Positions 33,461 to 42,111 of a stretch of 64,000 bases of DNA are shown piece after piece. Source of the DNA: Arcticibacter pallidicorallinus (GTDB taxonomy: Bacteria; Bacteroidota; Bacteroidia; Sphingobacteriales; Sphingobacteriaceae); the NCBI RefSeq assembly GCF_003002875.1, contig NZ_PVTH01000006.1, positions 1 to 64,000 on the forward strand, read 5' to 3'. Each line of letters opens with the position of its first letter. Position 1 is the first letter of the stretch. Made by a program: the position numbers and the translations under genes. The notes under the pieces are model-generated. The model saw only the letters and a list, made by a program, of their open reading frames with translations, was not told the DNA's origin and searched no databases.

Positions 33461-34768
33461 CTAAAGCTCTTCACCATGCTGAGTTGCGTCGAGACCTAGA
33501 ATCTCATCTTCTTCCGAAACTCTCAGCGGGCTGATAGCATTTGTAACCAACAATAAAACATAGGACCCAACAAATGCGAAAATCGAAACAACAATCAGGG
33601 TAACCAGGTGGGTGAAAAACAAGTGAGTCTCACCAAAATACAAACCGTTTCCAGTGGTATTTCCGGCATTTACATTCTGGTTAGCAAACACGCCTGTCAA
33701 TAACATACCCACCATTCCACCTACGCCATGGCAGGGAAACACATCCAGTGTATCATCGATCTTGGTCCTGCCTCTCCAGATCACAACGAGGTTGCTTACA
33801 ACAGCTGCTACAGTACCAATCACCAATGAATGAGGCACTGATACAAAGCCTGCGGCGGGAGTAATCGCTACCAAACCAACAACCGCACCTATGCATGCTC
33901 CAATGGCTGTTGGTCGTTTTCCTCTAAACATATCGAAAAATACCCAGGCCATTGCCGCTGCTGCGGAGGCAGTCGTGGTTGTCGCCAGAGCGGTTGCTGC
34001 GAGCGGTCCGGCTCCTCCTGCAGATCCAGCATTGAAACCAAACCAGCCAAACCAAAGAAGTCCGGTTCCCAGCATCACATAACTAATTCGTGCAGGGGCG
34101 TGTTCTGGAGAGGTCCTACCCTTCAGGAATATTGCAGACGCAAGTGCTGCCCAGCCCGCAGACATATGCACTACGGTACCCCCGGCGAAATCAAGAACGC
34201 CTTTTTGGAAGAGTATCCCCTCCGGATGCCATGTTGCATGTGCCAAGGGAACATATATTACGATCATGAAAAGACAAAGGAAAATCAGGTAGGAATTAAA
34301 GCGAATTCTCTCAGCGAATGCACCAGTGATGAGTGCGGGCGTAATTACCGCAAATTTCAGCTGAAACATGGCAAATAATACTAAGGGAACCGTAGGCATC
34401 ATCGGCCAGGAAGAATCGCCCAGCATACCTTTCATCATGAAAAAGGTAGAAGGATCTCCGATAATCCCTCCTATATCGTCACCAAACGCGAGGCTGAAAC
34501 CAAAAACCACCCATAAGACAGTGATCAAACCCATACACACAAAGCTCTGTAACATGGTAGAAATCACGTTCTTTTTTCTCACCATACCTCCATAAAAAAA
34601 AGCAAGGCCGGGGGTCATCAATAACACCAGTGCTGTAGAAACCAGCAACCAGGCAGTGTCCCCCGAATCAAGTGTGCTTTCTTTTGCCATCGTCGGCTCA
34701 ACCGACGGAAAGATCAATCCCAGTACAACTGCGGCGATCAGTAGTAGAAACGGTAATACTTTTTTCAT
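33461..34768 (-). CDS. amtB: Ammonium transporter (Amt family)
   Basis: A 435-aa inner-membrane ammonium channel. A cleavable N-terminal signal (1-28) precedes about 11 transmembrane helices. The conserved family segment GLLWFGWFGFNAGS, the pore His in GTVVHMSAGWAAL and in FPCHGVGGMVG, and PLAHATWHPEGILFQKG are present. Amt usually works with a PII protein (GlnK); none is adjacent here. The upstream 280 bp hold repeated ATCAGAACAAAA motifs and a hairpin that could be nitrogen-regulation sites. A strong terminator follows. Confidence 0.95.
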   Translation of the reverse strand: MKKVLPFLLLIAAVVLGLIFPSVEPTMAKESTLDSGDTAWLLVSTALVLLMTPGLAFFYGGMVRKKNVISTMLQSFVCMGLITVLWVVFGFSLAFGDDIGGIIGDPSTFFMMKGMLGDSSWPMMPTVPLVLFAMFQLKFAVITPALITGAFAERIRFNSYLIFLCLFMIVIYVPLAHATWHPEGILFQKGVLDFAGGTVVHMSAGWAALASAIFLKGRTSPEHAPARISYVMLGTGLLWFGWFGFNAGSAGGAGPLAATALATTTTASAAAAMAWVFFDMFRGKRPTAIGACIGAVVGLVAITPAAGFVSVPHSLVIGTVAAVVSNLVVIWRGRTKIDDTLDVFPCHGVGGMVGMLLTGVFANQNVNAGNTTGNGLYFGETHLFFTHLVTLIVVSIFAFVGSYVLLLVTNAISPLRVSEEDEILGLDATQHGEEL

Positions 34769-35048
34769 TTATCCAAGATTTAAGTAACTTTTTAATGAAT
34801 TTAGCTAATTAAATTATTAAACAAACGGAAAAAGTAATTTTTTCGAGATAAAATCTCAAAAAACTGTTCACAAAATACGCAACATCAACAAATATCAGAA
34901 CAAAAAGGCCCATGATTCAGCAAATAACACCATCAGAACAAAATAACTATCAGATAAAATCAACAATAAACATCTCTTGTTCATGAAAAACCAGATATTA
35001 TCTTCTGAAAAGAAATTAGTAAGCGATGATTGGTTCTAACAGCAATTC
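34769..35048. other. A/T-rich region upstream of amtB with repeats
   Basis: No gene is visible. ATCAGAACAAAA occurs at 34894-34905 and 34932-34943, and the related ATCAGATAAAAT at 34949-34960. An inverted repeat (TTTTTTCGAGAT with ATCTCAAAAAA) lies at about 34834-34857. These may control amtB or be the end of the DUF5686 gene's neighbourhood. Confidence 0.4.
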
Positions 35049-37493
35049 TTAAAAACCATAGAAGAAGCGGAACGCCTGATACACTTTCTTATCAGGAGTC
35101 CATGATAACCCATAGTCGATCCGAAATACAAGTCGCTGAAGCCCTATATATGCTTCCTGATAGTTCGTCACAGGCTGAGCTAACACAGCTCCCCCAACAA
35201 TCTCCTCCAATTTTAACTTTCTGATAAGCGGAACTTTACTGAGAAACTTCCCTGCAAAATTATGCTCATAATGCGCCTCAATATACCTGTCGTTCGTAGT
35301 ATAAGCGTAGAAATCAAGAAAGTGAAAATTAGGAAACAATGGATTATAAATAGCGGTCTGGTTACCCGTAAAATGTCTCATATCCGGATAAAACAGTGAT
35401 TTTGAGTTAAGAAACTTACCGGCAGAAATATAAAAAGAGCTATACCCCCATAAGCCTGCGGAAATCTTGTCCTGAAAAAGGTCTATAGCGAAGAAATCGT
35501 AATTTACAGCGGAATTAAAAGCGCCTGGTATGCCCTTTCGGTAGTTAACCATCAGGGTAGGATATCTCGCCGGCTCATAAATTTTTCCATCGGGCCGCGT
35601 GGTATATTTCTGGCCATAAGTATAGGAAAGCTTCGCCTCGATACTGAAGGCGTTGTTTATAGGAAACACATCTTCTTCAGTCGCTGGATCGAGTGGATTA
35701 TTGGAGGTGATCATCTTTGCCGTACGGTCAAATATCGAACTGAATGACGAGTTTCGCATCGGAATCCTCCTCGAAACCTCTGTTCCGACATTCAGCATCA
35801 ATCCGTCGAGAATTTCTCTCTGAGCACTAAACGCGGCGAAATTGGACCGATATAATTTCAGATAGTTCTTCCCCTCAAAAAGCGTAGTCAGCGTATTATA
35901 GAAAAGATTGACCGTACCGCGGCTGTTCAGATCGAGAAAGTCACTTCCTCCTCTAAAAGAAAAACTGGCGTGATGTAAAGTGTCAACACGGTAGGTCACT
36001 TCAACATTCGCGTTTGTTGTTTTACTGGAAGTACCATAGCGCAGATTAGGCTCAATCTCGAGAGAACGCTTAAAACCATAGCGTTTTACATGGCGAGCCC
36101 GCAGCCTGGCGCCCCATCCTTCCACTGTGTTATAGAATACCGTGTTATGCAACGGATAAATAAACCAATAGCTGTTGTTCTCTATATTTTCGATTCGCTG
36201 TCCAACCAGCGCATACCTTACAGGCTTAAACTTGTTTGCTTCCCTCTGCAGCGAATCCCGGTATGCTTTAGATTCCGTCCTCTTCAAAACATCCTTTTTA
36301 TCAGAGTAATTCTGTTCCTCTTCCTTTGTCAGCGGAACGGGCCGGCTTTCATCCCACCAGCCGTCATCAAAAGTATTTACACTGGGCTCAATGCGCAATA
36401 TCTCGTCTCTGAAAAAATTCTCTGGAAATACCGGATTTGGCCGATAGTTGCTGTATAGCCCCGTATAGTAACCGGCAAACTCGAATCCAAGCACCTTCCC
36501 TTTAAACCGTATGGTTATGTCAGACGGGAGCCAGTGTGTTTTTTGCACTTCCCGGTAATGCTGGGAAATATGCATAGTGTCCACGAAATTAATCCGTGAT
36601 TCGTCAGTGAGGTAGAGATCCACACTATACAGTCGCCCATCGCCCTTAATCACATAGATAAAACCGCTGAACGTAGGCGCATATTTTTTCAAGGGGCTAA
36701 CCTTAATCTTTTCTATTTCAAGGCCATTTTCAATGATGGTGCCCATCAGTTGATACGAATAATATTGAAATGCATTGTCGGCTACTGGCGAAACGAACTG
36801 CAGATTTCCAAATGCTGCCCATTTTATGGTATTATCATAAAAGTTTATCTGAAGATCAAGTGCGCGGTTGAAGCTGAAGCCCTGGTTGTCGCCCGCCACT
36901 TTAGATGCCAGCATAATCTCCTTCCGCTCAGGGTATCGAAAGAAAAGCTTCGACTGTGTTTCCGACTGATATAAAATCCCTCTTCTGTTCGAGTCTAGTT
37001 TTAGGGTCTTACCAACGTTCTCGCCCAAGATGCGCTTCGGAGCGTCCATCAACTTCTGTACGCCTTTTGTATAAACATCACATTCATAAGACGGCGTAGA
37101 CCGTAAATATTTCCTTTTAGAAATAATATTACGAATGACCGCGTTAGCCGGATCCTCTTTCTTCTCTGTTATATGAACTTCGTCGAGGGTGTAACTGTCC
37201 TTTGACAATATCACGTCTTCACGCGTCGACTCAATAAGCTCAATCTGACGCTCAACGCTCTTATAACCTACAAATCTGAAAACAAGGGTATAGGTCCCCG
37301 GCTTGATGCTCAACTTGAAGTAACCGTTCTCATTAGCCATCGTGCTGACATTCATATCCTTCACAAAGACCGACGCAAAAGAAACAGGTGTATTGGTATC
37401 GTCCGTAACAGACCCATAAATGTCTTTCACGTCCTGGCAGAAAGCATTCGAAGCGCAAACAAACACGAGTACAAGTACAAAGAATCTAAGCAT
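35049..37493 (-). CDS. DUF5686 outer-membrane protein with carboxypeptidase-regulatory domain
   Basis: An 814-aa exported protein. A signal peptide (1-19, ending NAFCQ) is followed by a carboxypeptidase-regulatory-like beta domain (about 24-105, DIYGSVTDDTNTPVSFASVF and PGTYTLVFRFVGYKSVE). A long strand-rich C-terminal part follows (about 380-814) ending in an aromatic residue (FRFFYGF), as in TonB-like or OMP85-like beta-barrels. The family is Bacteroidota-specific and of unknown function. No TonB box or SusD partner is seen, so it is not a SusC-type transporter. Confidence 0.85.
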   Translation of the reverse strand: MLRFFVLVLVFVCASNAFCQDVKDIYGSVTDDTNTPVSFASVFVKDMNVSTMANENGYFKLSIKPGTYTLVFRFVGYKSVERQIELIESTREDVILSKDSYTLDEVHITEKKEDPANAVIRNIISKRKYLRSTPSYECDVYTKGVQKLMDAPKRILGENVGKTLKLDSNRRGILYQSETQSKLFFRYPERKEIMLASKVAGDNQGFSFNRALDLQINFYDNTIKWAAFGNLQFVSPVADNAFQYYSYQLMGTIIENGLEIEKIKVSPLKKYAPTFSGFIYVIKGDGRLYSVDLYLTDESRINFVDTMHISQHYREVQKTHWLPSDITIRFKGKVLGFEFAGYYTGLYSNYRPNPVFPENFFRDEILRIEPSVNTFDDGWWDESRPVPLTKEEEQNYSDKKDVLKRTESKAYRDSLQREANKFKPVRYALVGQRIENIENNSYWFIYPLHNTVFYNTVEGWGARLRARHVKRYGFKRSLEIEPNLRYGTSSKTTNANVEVTYRVDTLHHASFSFRGGSDFLDLNSRGTVNLFYNTLTTLFEGKNYLKLYRSNFAAFSAQREILDGLMLNVGTEVSRRIPMRNSSFSSIFDRTAKMITSNNPLDPATEEDVFPINNAFSIEAKLSYTYGQKYTTRPDGKIYEPARYPTLMVNYRKGIPGAFNSAVNYDFFAIDLFQDKISAGLWGYSSFYISAGKFLNSKSLFYPDMRHFTGNQTAIYNPLFPNFHFLDFYAYTTNDRYIEAHYEHNFAGKFLSKVPLIRKLKLEEIVGGAVLAQPVTNYQEAYIGLQRLVFRIDYGLSWTPDKKVYQAFRFFYGF

Positions 37494-37654
37494 GAACTGA
37501 GTTAGTCATAAAGCCAGCAAAATCACCCGAGTCTTTGTGCGATAACACAAAGAATTTATGCGAGAGATCATATTATTACGATCTGATGATCATATTATAA
37601 ATACGTATAAATACCCACATTTGTTACGTGGCAAGGAATTAAAACCACGTAGTT

Positions 37655-37750
37655 ATGGCACTCATCATCAGCATTGGAATAATACTAGGATTTTTAAAAT
37701 ATGTTTTGAGCCACGCAGCGACTTTCGACGAGAGCGACGAAACGTTTTAA
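37655..37750 (+). CDS. Candidate 31-aa single-span membrane microprotein
   Basis: An ATG-initiated frame of 31 codons encodes a hydrophobic segment (MALIISIGIILGFLKYVL, residues 1-18) and then an acidic tail (ATFDESDETF). This is a plausible tail-out single-span peptide. It overlaps the convergent class IV aminotransferase gene by 4 nt. A 6-bp inverted repeat (ACGTGG/CCACGT) lies just upstream. There is no homology support; it could be chance. Confidence 0.35.
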   Translation: MALIISIGIILGFLKYVLSHAATFDESDETF

Positions 37751-38583
37751 GCGATTGCATTCAGATATCCCAAAAACTCATTTGAAAGCTTATTAAAGTA
37801 TCTTTTCCCATTAAAACCCATTATCCATTGGATACCCGTGGTTGCATTGGTTACAAAGACCTCGTCTGCTTCGTTCAATATGTCCGGATTTATCTGAGCC
37901 TCGATTACCTCGATACCGTTGTCTTCTGCCAGGCGAATCACAACCGAACGCATCACCCCGGCAATACAGCCCTCTTCCAGCGATGGAGTATAAAGATGCT
38001 GTTGATAAAGAACAAACAGGTTCGTGCTCATCCCTTCACACAAAAAGCCTTTCTGATTCAGAATAAACACCTCATCCAGCGAATTCTTCTTTCGAAAAAT
38101 TCCCGCCATTACGTATAACAACGAATTGCACGTTTTCAAATTGGAAAGCATGTTGATCGGCTTCGTCATATCTTCATACACCTGTGCGATCAAGCCTTTA
38201 TAGTTAGCAGTGTAGTCCTGCTGGTCGGTGCGCGACATCTCTATTACGTATCCTATATCGTTGCTCACCGGACTATACAGACCATCTCCATCGCGAAATA
38301 CAGTTAACCTCACCCGGGCATTATCTCTAATATTATTACGGATAGCCAATTGCCGTACTTTTTCTTCGAGAAATTCCTGCGTGATAATGGCCGCACCATC
38401 TATATGAAGAACATCCATCCCCTCTCTCAACCGCTGTGCATGAAGGTCTGCAAACATAAGCTTTCCCCTCATCATGCGCATGGACTCGAATAAACCATCT
38501 CCATATTTAAACGCCCTGTTCCCTACACTGATATTGGCCTGACCCGACGCTAAAATTTCTCCGTTTATATTTATAAAGCTCAT
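37747..38583 (-). CDS. Class IV PLP aminotransferase, possibly 4-amino-4-deoxychorismate lyase
   Basis: A 278-aa fold-type IV PLP enzyme. Typical segments are MSFININGEI, FKYGDGLFESMRMMRGKL, the PLP-lysine in MLSNLKTCNSLLYV (near residue 148), EVFILNQKGFLCEGMSTNLF, and VFVTNATTGIQWIM. The family includes branched-chain aminotransferases, D-alanine aminotransferases and PabC; specificity cannot be read reliably. PabC is attractive because pabB is about 8 kb away and no other pabC is in view. The gene ends against the candidate microprotein. rluD lies 22 nt upstream of its start, same strand. Confidence 0.85.
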   Translation of the reverse strand: MSFININGEILASGQANISVGNRAFKYGDGLFESMRMMRGKLMFADLHAQRLREGMDVLHIDGAAIITQEFLEEKVRQLAIRNNIRDNARVRLTVFRDGDGLYSPVSNDIGYVIEMSRTDQQDYTANYKGLIAQVYEDMTKPINMLSNLKTCNSLLYVMAGIFRKKNSLDEVFILNQKGFLCEGMSTNLFVLYQQHLYTPSLEEGCIAGVMRSVVIRLAEDNGIEVIEAQINPDILNEADEVFVTNATTGIQWIMGFNGKRYFNKLSNEFLGYLNAIA

Positions 38584-38605
38584 TTTTACAATTCTACTCT
38601 TAACA

Positions 38606-39643
38606 CTAATCCTCCTTGCGATGCTCGAGATAATTTCTCCATTTTTCTAAAACTCCCTGAAAATCTTCAGGAAGCTCCGACTCGAAGAGCACAGACTTCT
38701 TCGTTTTCGGATGAACGAACCCAAGTGAACGCGCATGAAGCGCCTGCCTCGGCATGATCTGGAAGCAGTTATCTACAAACTGCCTGTACTTGTTGAAGAT
38801 AGTCCCCTTTAAAATCTTGTCGCCACCATAGATAGCATCGTTGAAAAGCGGATGACCTATATGCTTCATATGCGCACGAATCTGATGCGTCCTGCCTGTT
38901 TCCAGCTGACACTCTATAAGCGTTACATAACCCAAACGCTCTACGATCCTGTAGTGGGTTACAGACCATCTACCTCGCGTTTCGTCATCATAATTGTCCA
39001 TTACTCTGCGATCTTTCAAACTCCTCCCTATATAGCCCGTCACCGTGCCATCCTCGGTCAGATCACCCCATACCAGTGCCAAATACTTCCGTTCAATAGA
39101 GTGGTCAAAGAACTGCTTCGCCAGGTAAGCCATGGAATATTCATTCTTGCTAATCACCAGCAAGCCCGATGTATCTTTATCAATACGATGAACCAACCCG
39201 GGTCTTCCGTCATTGCCCGGCATTTGCGGCAGCTGCTGAAAATGGTACACCAATGCGTTTACAAGCGTACCCGAGTAATTGTTATAACCGGGGTGAACAA
39301 CCATACCCGGCACCTTATTAATGATCAACAGATCATCATCTTCATGAACAATGTTGATTGGAAGATCTTCCGGATACACTTCTGTATCTCTTGGCGGATG
39401 GGCCAGAACGATGGAAATTACATCCAGGGGTTTAACCTTATAACTGGGTTTTACCACCTTCTCATTCACCAGAACGCTTCCTGCATCAATAGCGTTCTGA
39501 ATCCTGTTTCTGGACGCATTCTCGATTCTGTTCATCAGAAATTTATCTATACGCAAAAGAGACTGTCCCTTATCAACGACTATACTAAAGTGTTCATACA
39601 AGTCCTGTTCTTCCTGCTCAACGCTATCTTGTTCTTCCAACAT
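38606..39643 (-). CDS. rluD: 23S rRNA pseudouridine synthase, RluD-like
   Basis: A 345-aa RluA-family enzyme that converts uridines in 23S rRNA helix 69 to pseudouridine, by analogy to RluD. An S4 domain (about 30-90, RIDKFLMNRIENASRNRIQN) is followed by the catalytic domain with GLVHRIDKDTSGLLVIS (catalytic Asp) and ECQLETGRTHQIRAHM. I start at 39643 (MLEEQDS): a TACTTTTG box lies 4 nt upstream, whereas the longer form from 39739 would begin before it and overlap the divergent gene. Confidence 0.93.
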   Translation of the reverse strand: MLEEQDSVEQEEQDLYEHFSIVVDKGQSLLRIDKFLMNRIENASRNRIQNAIDAGSVLVNEKVVKPSYKVKPLDVISIVLAHPPRDTEVYPEDLPINIVHEDDDLLIINKVPGMVVHPGYNNYSGTLVNALVYHFQQLPQMPGNDGRPGLVHRIDKDTSGLLVISKNEYSMAYLAKQFFDHSIERKYLALVWGDLTEDGTVTGYIGRSLKDRRVMDNYDDETRGRWSVTHYRIVERLGYVTLIECQLETGRTHQIRAHMKHIGHPLFNDAIYGGDKILKGTIFNKYRQFVDNCFQIMPRQALHARSLGFVHPKTKKSVLFESELPEDFQGVLEKWRNYLEHRKED

Positions 39644-39647
39644 GGCA

Positions 39648-39655
39648 CAAAAGTA
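39648..39655 (-). promoter_or_regulatory. -7 box (TACTTTTG) of rluD, 4 nt before the ATG
   Basis: On the minus strand, an exact TAnnTTTG with only TGCC between it and the chosen ATG, so the mRNA is probably leaderless. On the plus strand TATTTTTG (39667-39674) serves the divergent gene at 39691. Confidence 0.5.
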
Positions 39656-39690
39656 AGATTTTACTTTATTTTTGACCCTTATCATCGAAT

Positions 39691-40608
39691 ATGAACGAAT
39701 TTCAGATATACAGCCCCGAGGAACAATTTCATGATCCACTCTTCACCGATAAGGGCATACGGGTATTTCTTAAACGCGATGATATGATACATCCCTTTAT
39801 ATCAGGGAATAAGTGGCGAAAACTAAAATTGAATATCCAGGAGGCAAAGAATAAAAACCAGGATCATTTGGTAACTTTCGGTGGTGTTTGGTCCAATCAT
39901 CTTTTGGCCACCGCATGCGCTGCAGCTAAATATGGATTAAAAAGCACGGCTTTCGTTCGCGGCGAAGACGTCAATTCAGACGTGCTTGTTCTCTGCAGAG
40001 TGTTTGGGATGGAACTTATTTTTACTGACCGGACTGCTTACCGCGATAAAAAAACTCTCTTCGATGAAAAGTTTTCTCAAGATCCCAAGGCGATATTCAT
40101 AGACGAGGGGGGTGCCGGATATCATGCCATGCAGGGATGTGCGGACATCGTTGCAGAGCTGAAGCGGCCCTACGATCACCTATTTTGTGCCGCTGGCACA
40201 GGCACTACATTCGCGGGGCTTGTTAAAGGAATGCAAGACGCTCACCTATACACTCACTGCCACTGCATACCGGTACTAAAAGGTGCGGATTTTTTAAAAG
40301 AAGAAATCAATGCATATTTTGACTCACCACCATCCTATAGCTTTCATAACGACTATAACTTTGGTGGCTATGCCAGAACAACAACCGAACTACTTGAGTT
40401 CATAGGTTATTTTACCTCAAAGACGGGAATCCTTCTGGACCCTGTCTACACCGGAAAAATGATGTTTGCCCTTTATGACCTGATCCGAAAGGACCACTTT
40501 CCGAAAGGGTCAACTATCCTGGCGATCCATACGGGCGGACTGTTTGGGTTGTTGGGTATGAAGGAACAAATCGCCGATGCCCTCAAAGGAAGCCAGCGCG
40601 CTACCTGA
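39691..40608 (+). CDS. D-cysteine desulfhydrase / ACC deaminase-family PLP enzyme
   Basis: A 305-aa fold-type II PLP enzyme. The PLP lysine is in FISGNKWRKLKLN (near 32-44), followed by LVTFGGVWSNHLLATACAA, and the phosphate-binding CAAGTGTTFAGLVKG. The C-terminal AIHTGGLFGLLGM is typical. Family members open 1-aminocyclopropane-1-carboxylate or release sulfide from D-cysteine; the ACC-specific residues cannot be judged by eye. A TATTTTTG box (39667-39674) lies 16 nt upstream. It is convergent with bshB1, overlapping by 8 nt. Confidence 0.9.
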   Translation: MNEFQIYSPEEQFHDPLFTDKGIRVFLKRDDMIHPFISGNKWRKLKLNIQEAKNKNQDHLVTFGGVWSNHLLATACAAAKYGLKSTAFVRGEDVNSDVLVLCRVFGMELIFTDRTAYRDKKTLFDEKFSQDPKAIFIDEGGAGYHAMQGCADIVAELKRPYDHLFCAAGTGTTFAGLVKGMQDAHLYTHCHCIPVLKGADFLKEEINAYFDSPPSYSFHNDYNFGGYARTTTELLEFIGYFTSKTGILLDPVYTGKMMFALYDLIRKDHFPKGSTILAIHTGGLFGLLGMKEQIADALKGSQRAT

Positions 40609-41320
40609 GATCAAACAAACTTTCCACTCCAAGTAGCTTGGATGATGTAAAGCCCTCTGCAAACCTTACCCCTATGCTTTTGCCATAATCACGCGCCCGG
40701 GCCTCTATCGATCTCACGAAATCCGGATTAGAAATGTAAGTTTGGTTCTCCTCATCATAATCCGGAGAATAGAACTGGGTTTTATACGCATGGATAGATT
40801 CCATTTTCTTGTCCCAAAACTCCGTCACATCGATAACTACATCCGGTTTGATATAAGTATCCTGAATAAAGTGAAGCAAAAGATCAGGGCGCCATTGCTG
40901 CTGAGGAAGGCCATCCATCTCTGTCTGGATCTTAACCAGCCCCGATAAAAACACGGCATCGTTGATCAGTTTAGATGCCCTCCCATGATCAGGATGCCTG
41001 TCTGTTAATGCATTTCCGATTACAATGTGTGGCTGGTACTGGCGGATTTTCCGGATCACTTCCAAAAGATGCTCCTCATCATTCTTAAAAAAGCCGTCCC
41101 TCATAGCCAGGTTTTCGCGAATGTCCAGGTCCAGGATCGAAGCCGCGTCCCTGGCCTCTGCATCACGGATCTCGGCGGAGCCCCTGCTTCCGAGCTCTCC
41201 CCGGGTAAGATCTATAATTCCCACCTTTTTTCCGGCGGCTTTATGTTTCAATAAGGTTCCCGAACATCCAAGTTCAGCATCGTCCGGGTGGACCGCAAAG
41301 ACGAGTATATCTAGTTTCAT
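40601..41320 (-). CDS. bshB1: Bacillithiol biosynthesis deacetylase BshB1
   Basis: A 239-aa LmbE/PIG-L-family zinc deacetylase that removes acetate from GlcNAc-malate in bacillithiol synthesis. Zinc-site motifs are VFAVHPDDAELGCSG (HPDDAE) at residues 8-22 and TDRHPDHGRAS near 105-115. LTRGELGSRGSAEIRDAEA is characteristic of BshB1 within the family. Bacillithiol is the low-molecular-weight thiol of many Bacteroidota and Firmicutes. bshA and bshC are not in the window. A TATTTTTG box (41328-41335) lies 7 nt before the ATG. Confidence 0.94.
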   Translation of the reverse strand: MKLDILVFAVHPDDAELGCSGTLLKHKAAGKKVGIIDLTRGELGSRGSAEIRDAEARDAASILDLDIRENLAMRDGFFKNDEEHLLEVIRKIRQYQPHIVIGNALTDRHPDHGRASKLINDAVFLSGLVKIQTEMDGLPQQQWRPDLLLHFIQDTYIKPDVVIDVTEFWDKKMESIHAYKTQFYSPDYDEENQTYISNPDFVRSIEARARDYGKSIGVRFAEGFTSSKLLGVESLFDLR

Positions 41321-41368
41321 GTAAGGCCAAAAATAAGACTTTACAAAAAAACAAAAGTCATCCGATCG

Positions 41369-41992
41369 TTAGTTAAAGCTATAGCTGCCGTAATAACCTG
41401 AACGTTGAATGATATTTTCGATGTCACGTTCCTGAGCAGGGTCATATTTCTGCTTTAGGTTATGACCAAACACCTTAGCTACCGACTGATAACAAAAGGC
41501 CCTGAAACCACCTTTAAGCTCTTTCACCAACTCATAACTACTGTTCCCGGTTTCCCTGTCAATCAGTTTAATCAGAATCTCTCCTTGAGTAATGGTCATA
41601 TTCTTGATCTCCTTATTGAACATGTCTTTGATTTCCTTTTCGCAGGCCTTTACCAGCTTTCTTTGCTCCTTTTTATTCTCGGTCAGCTCAAGCTCCTCAT
41701 GCAATCTGCTGTAGCGGCTGCGTGCAAACTTCGCATAAGGAAGCACCTTAAGAACGTTATATCTCAACCTGTTGAATTTTTGCCTGGCCTCTGGAGATTT
41801 GAAAATGCGTGTGTTCGTAATCCAAACATCTGAGAGTGGTATCCAGGGAATCATATAGCCCATGTCATCCCGAGTAATAGCTACGCGGATGGTATCGTTA
41901 ATTCCTTTCACGGGAATGTCATTATTGCTCTGACCGTATGCAAAACCGGTCAATAACATCACCGTAATGAAGAAAAAAGTAATTTTTTTCAT
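41369..41992 (-). CDS. DUF4294 exported protein
   Basis: A 207-aa Bacteroidota-specific protein. A signal peptide (1-20, MLLTGFAYGQ) is followed by the DUF4294 body, with the conserved DVWITNTRIFKSPEARQKFN and RLRYNVLKVLPYAKFARSRY. A charged helical stretch then runs to MTITQGEILIKLIDRETG and ends GYYGSYSFN. The function is unknown. Periplasmic or outer-membrane location is inferred from the signal. It lies 48 nt upstream of bshB1 on the same strand. Confidence 0.9.
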   Translation of the reverse strand: MKKITFFFITVMLLTGFAYGQSNNDIPVKGINDTIRVAITRDDMGYMIPWIPLSDVWITNTRIFKSPEARQKFNRLRYNVLKVLPYAKFARSRYSRLHEELELTENKKEQRKLVKACEKEIKDMFNKEIKNMTITQGEILIKLIDRETGNSSYELVKELKGGFRAFCYQSVAKVFGHNLKQKYDPAQERDIENIIQRSGYYGSYSFN

Positions 41993-42111
41993 ATCTTAGT
42001 TAATAGAAACATACACCCTTAATCGTATATATATTTATTTCGGCAATACGTAAATGTAACCCAAATAGTTGTAAATAAGTATAAAGAATACGAAATCCTG
42101 AGCAATTGAAG

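Noticed and set aside
37558-37785. 75-codon plus-strand frame across the 37.6-kb spacer
   Set aside because: Arg/His-rich with no motif, running into the aminotransferase gene. The 31-codon frame in another register is more protein-like.
38852-39694. 280-codon plus-strand frame opposite rluD
   Set aside because: It lies entirely antisense to rluD, whose motifs are complete. It has no recognisable domain and an unnatural composition.
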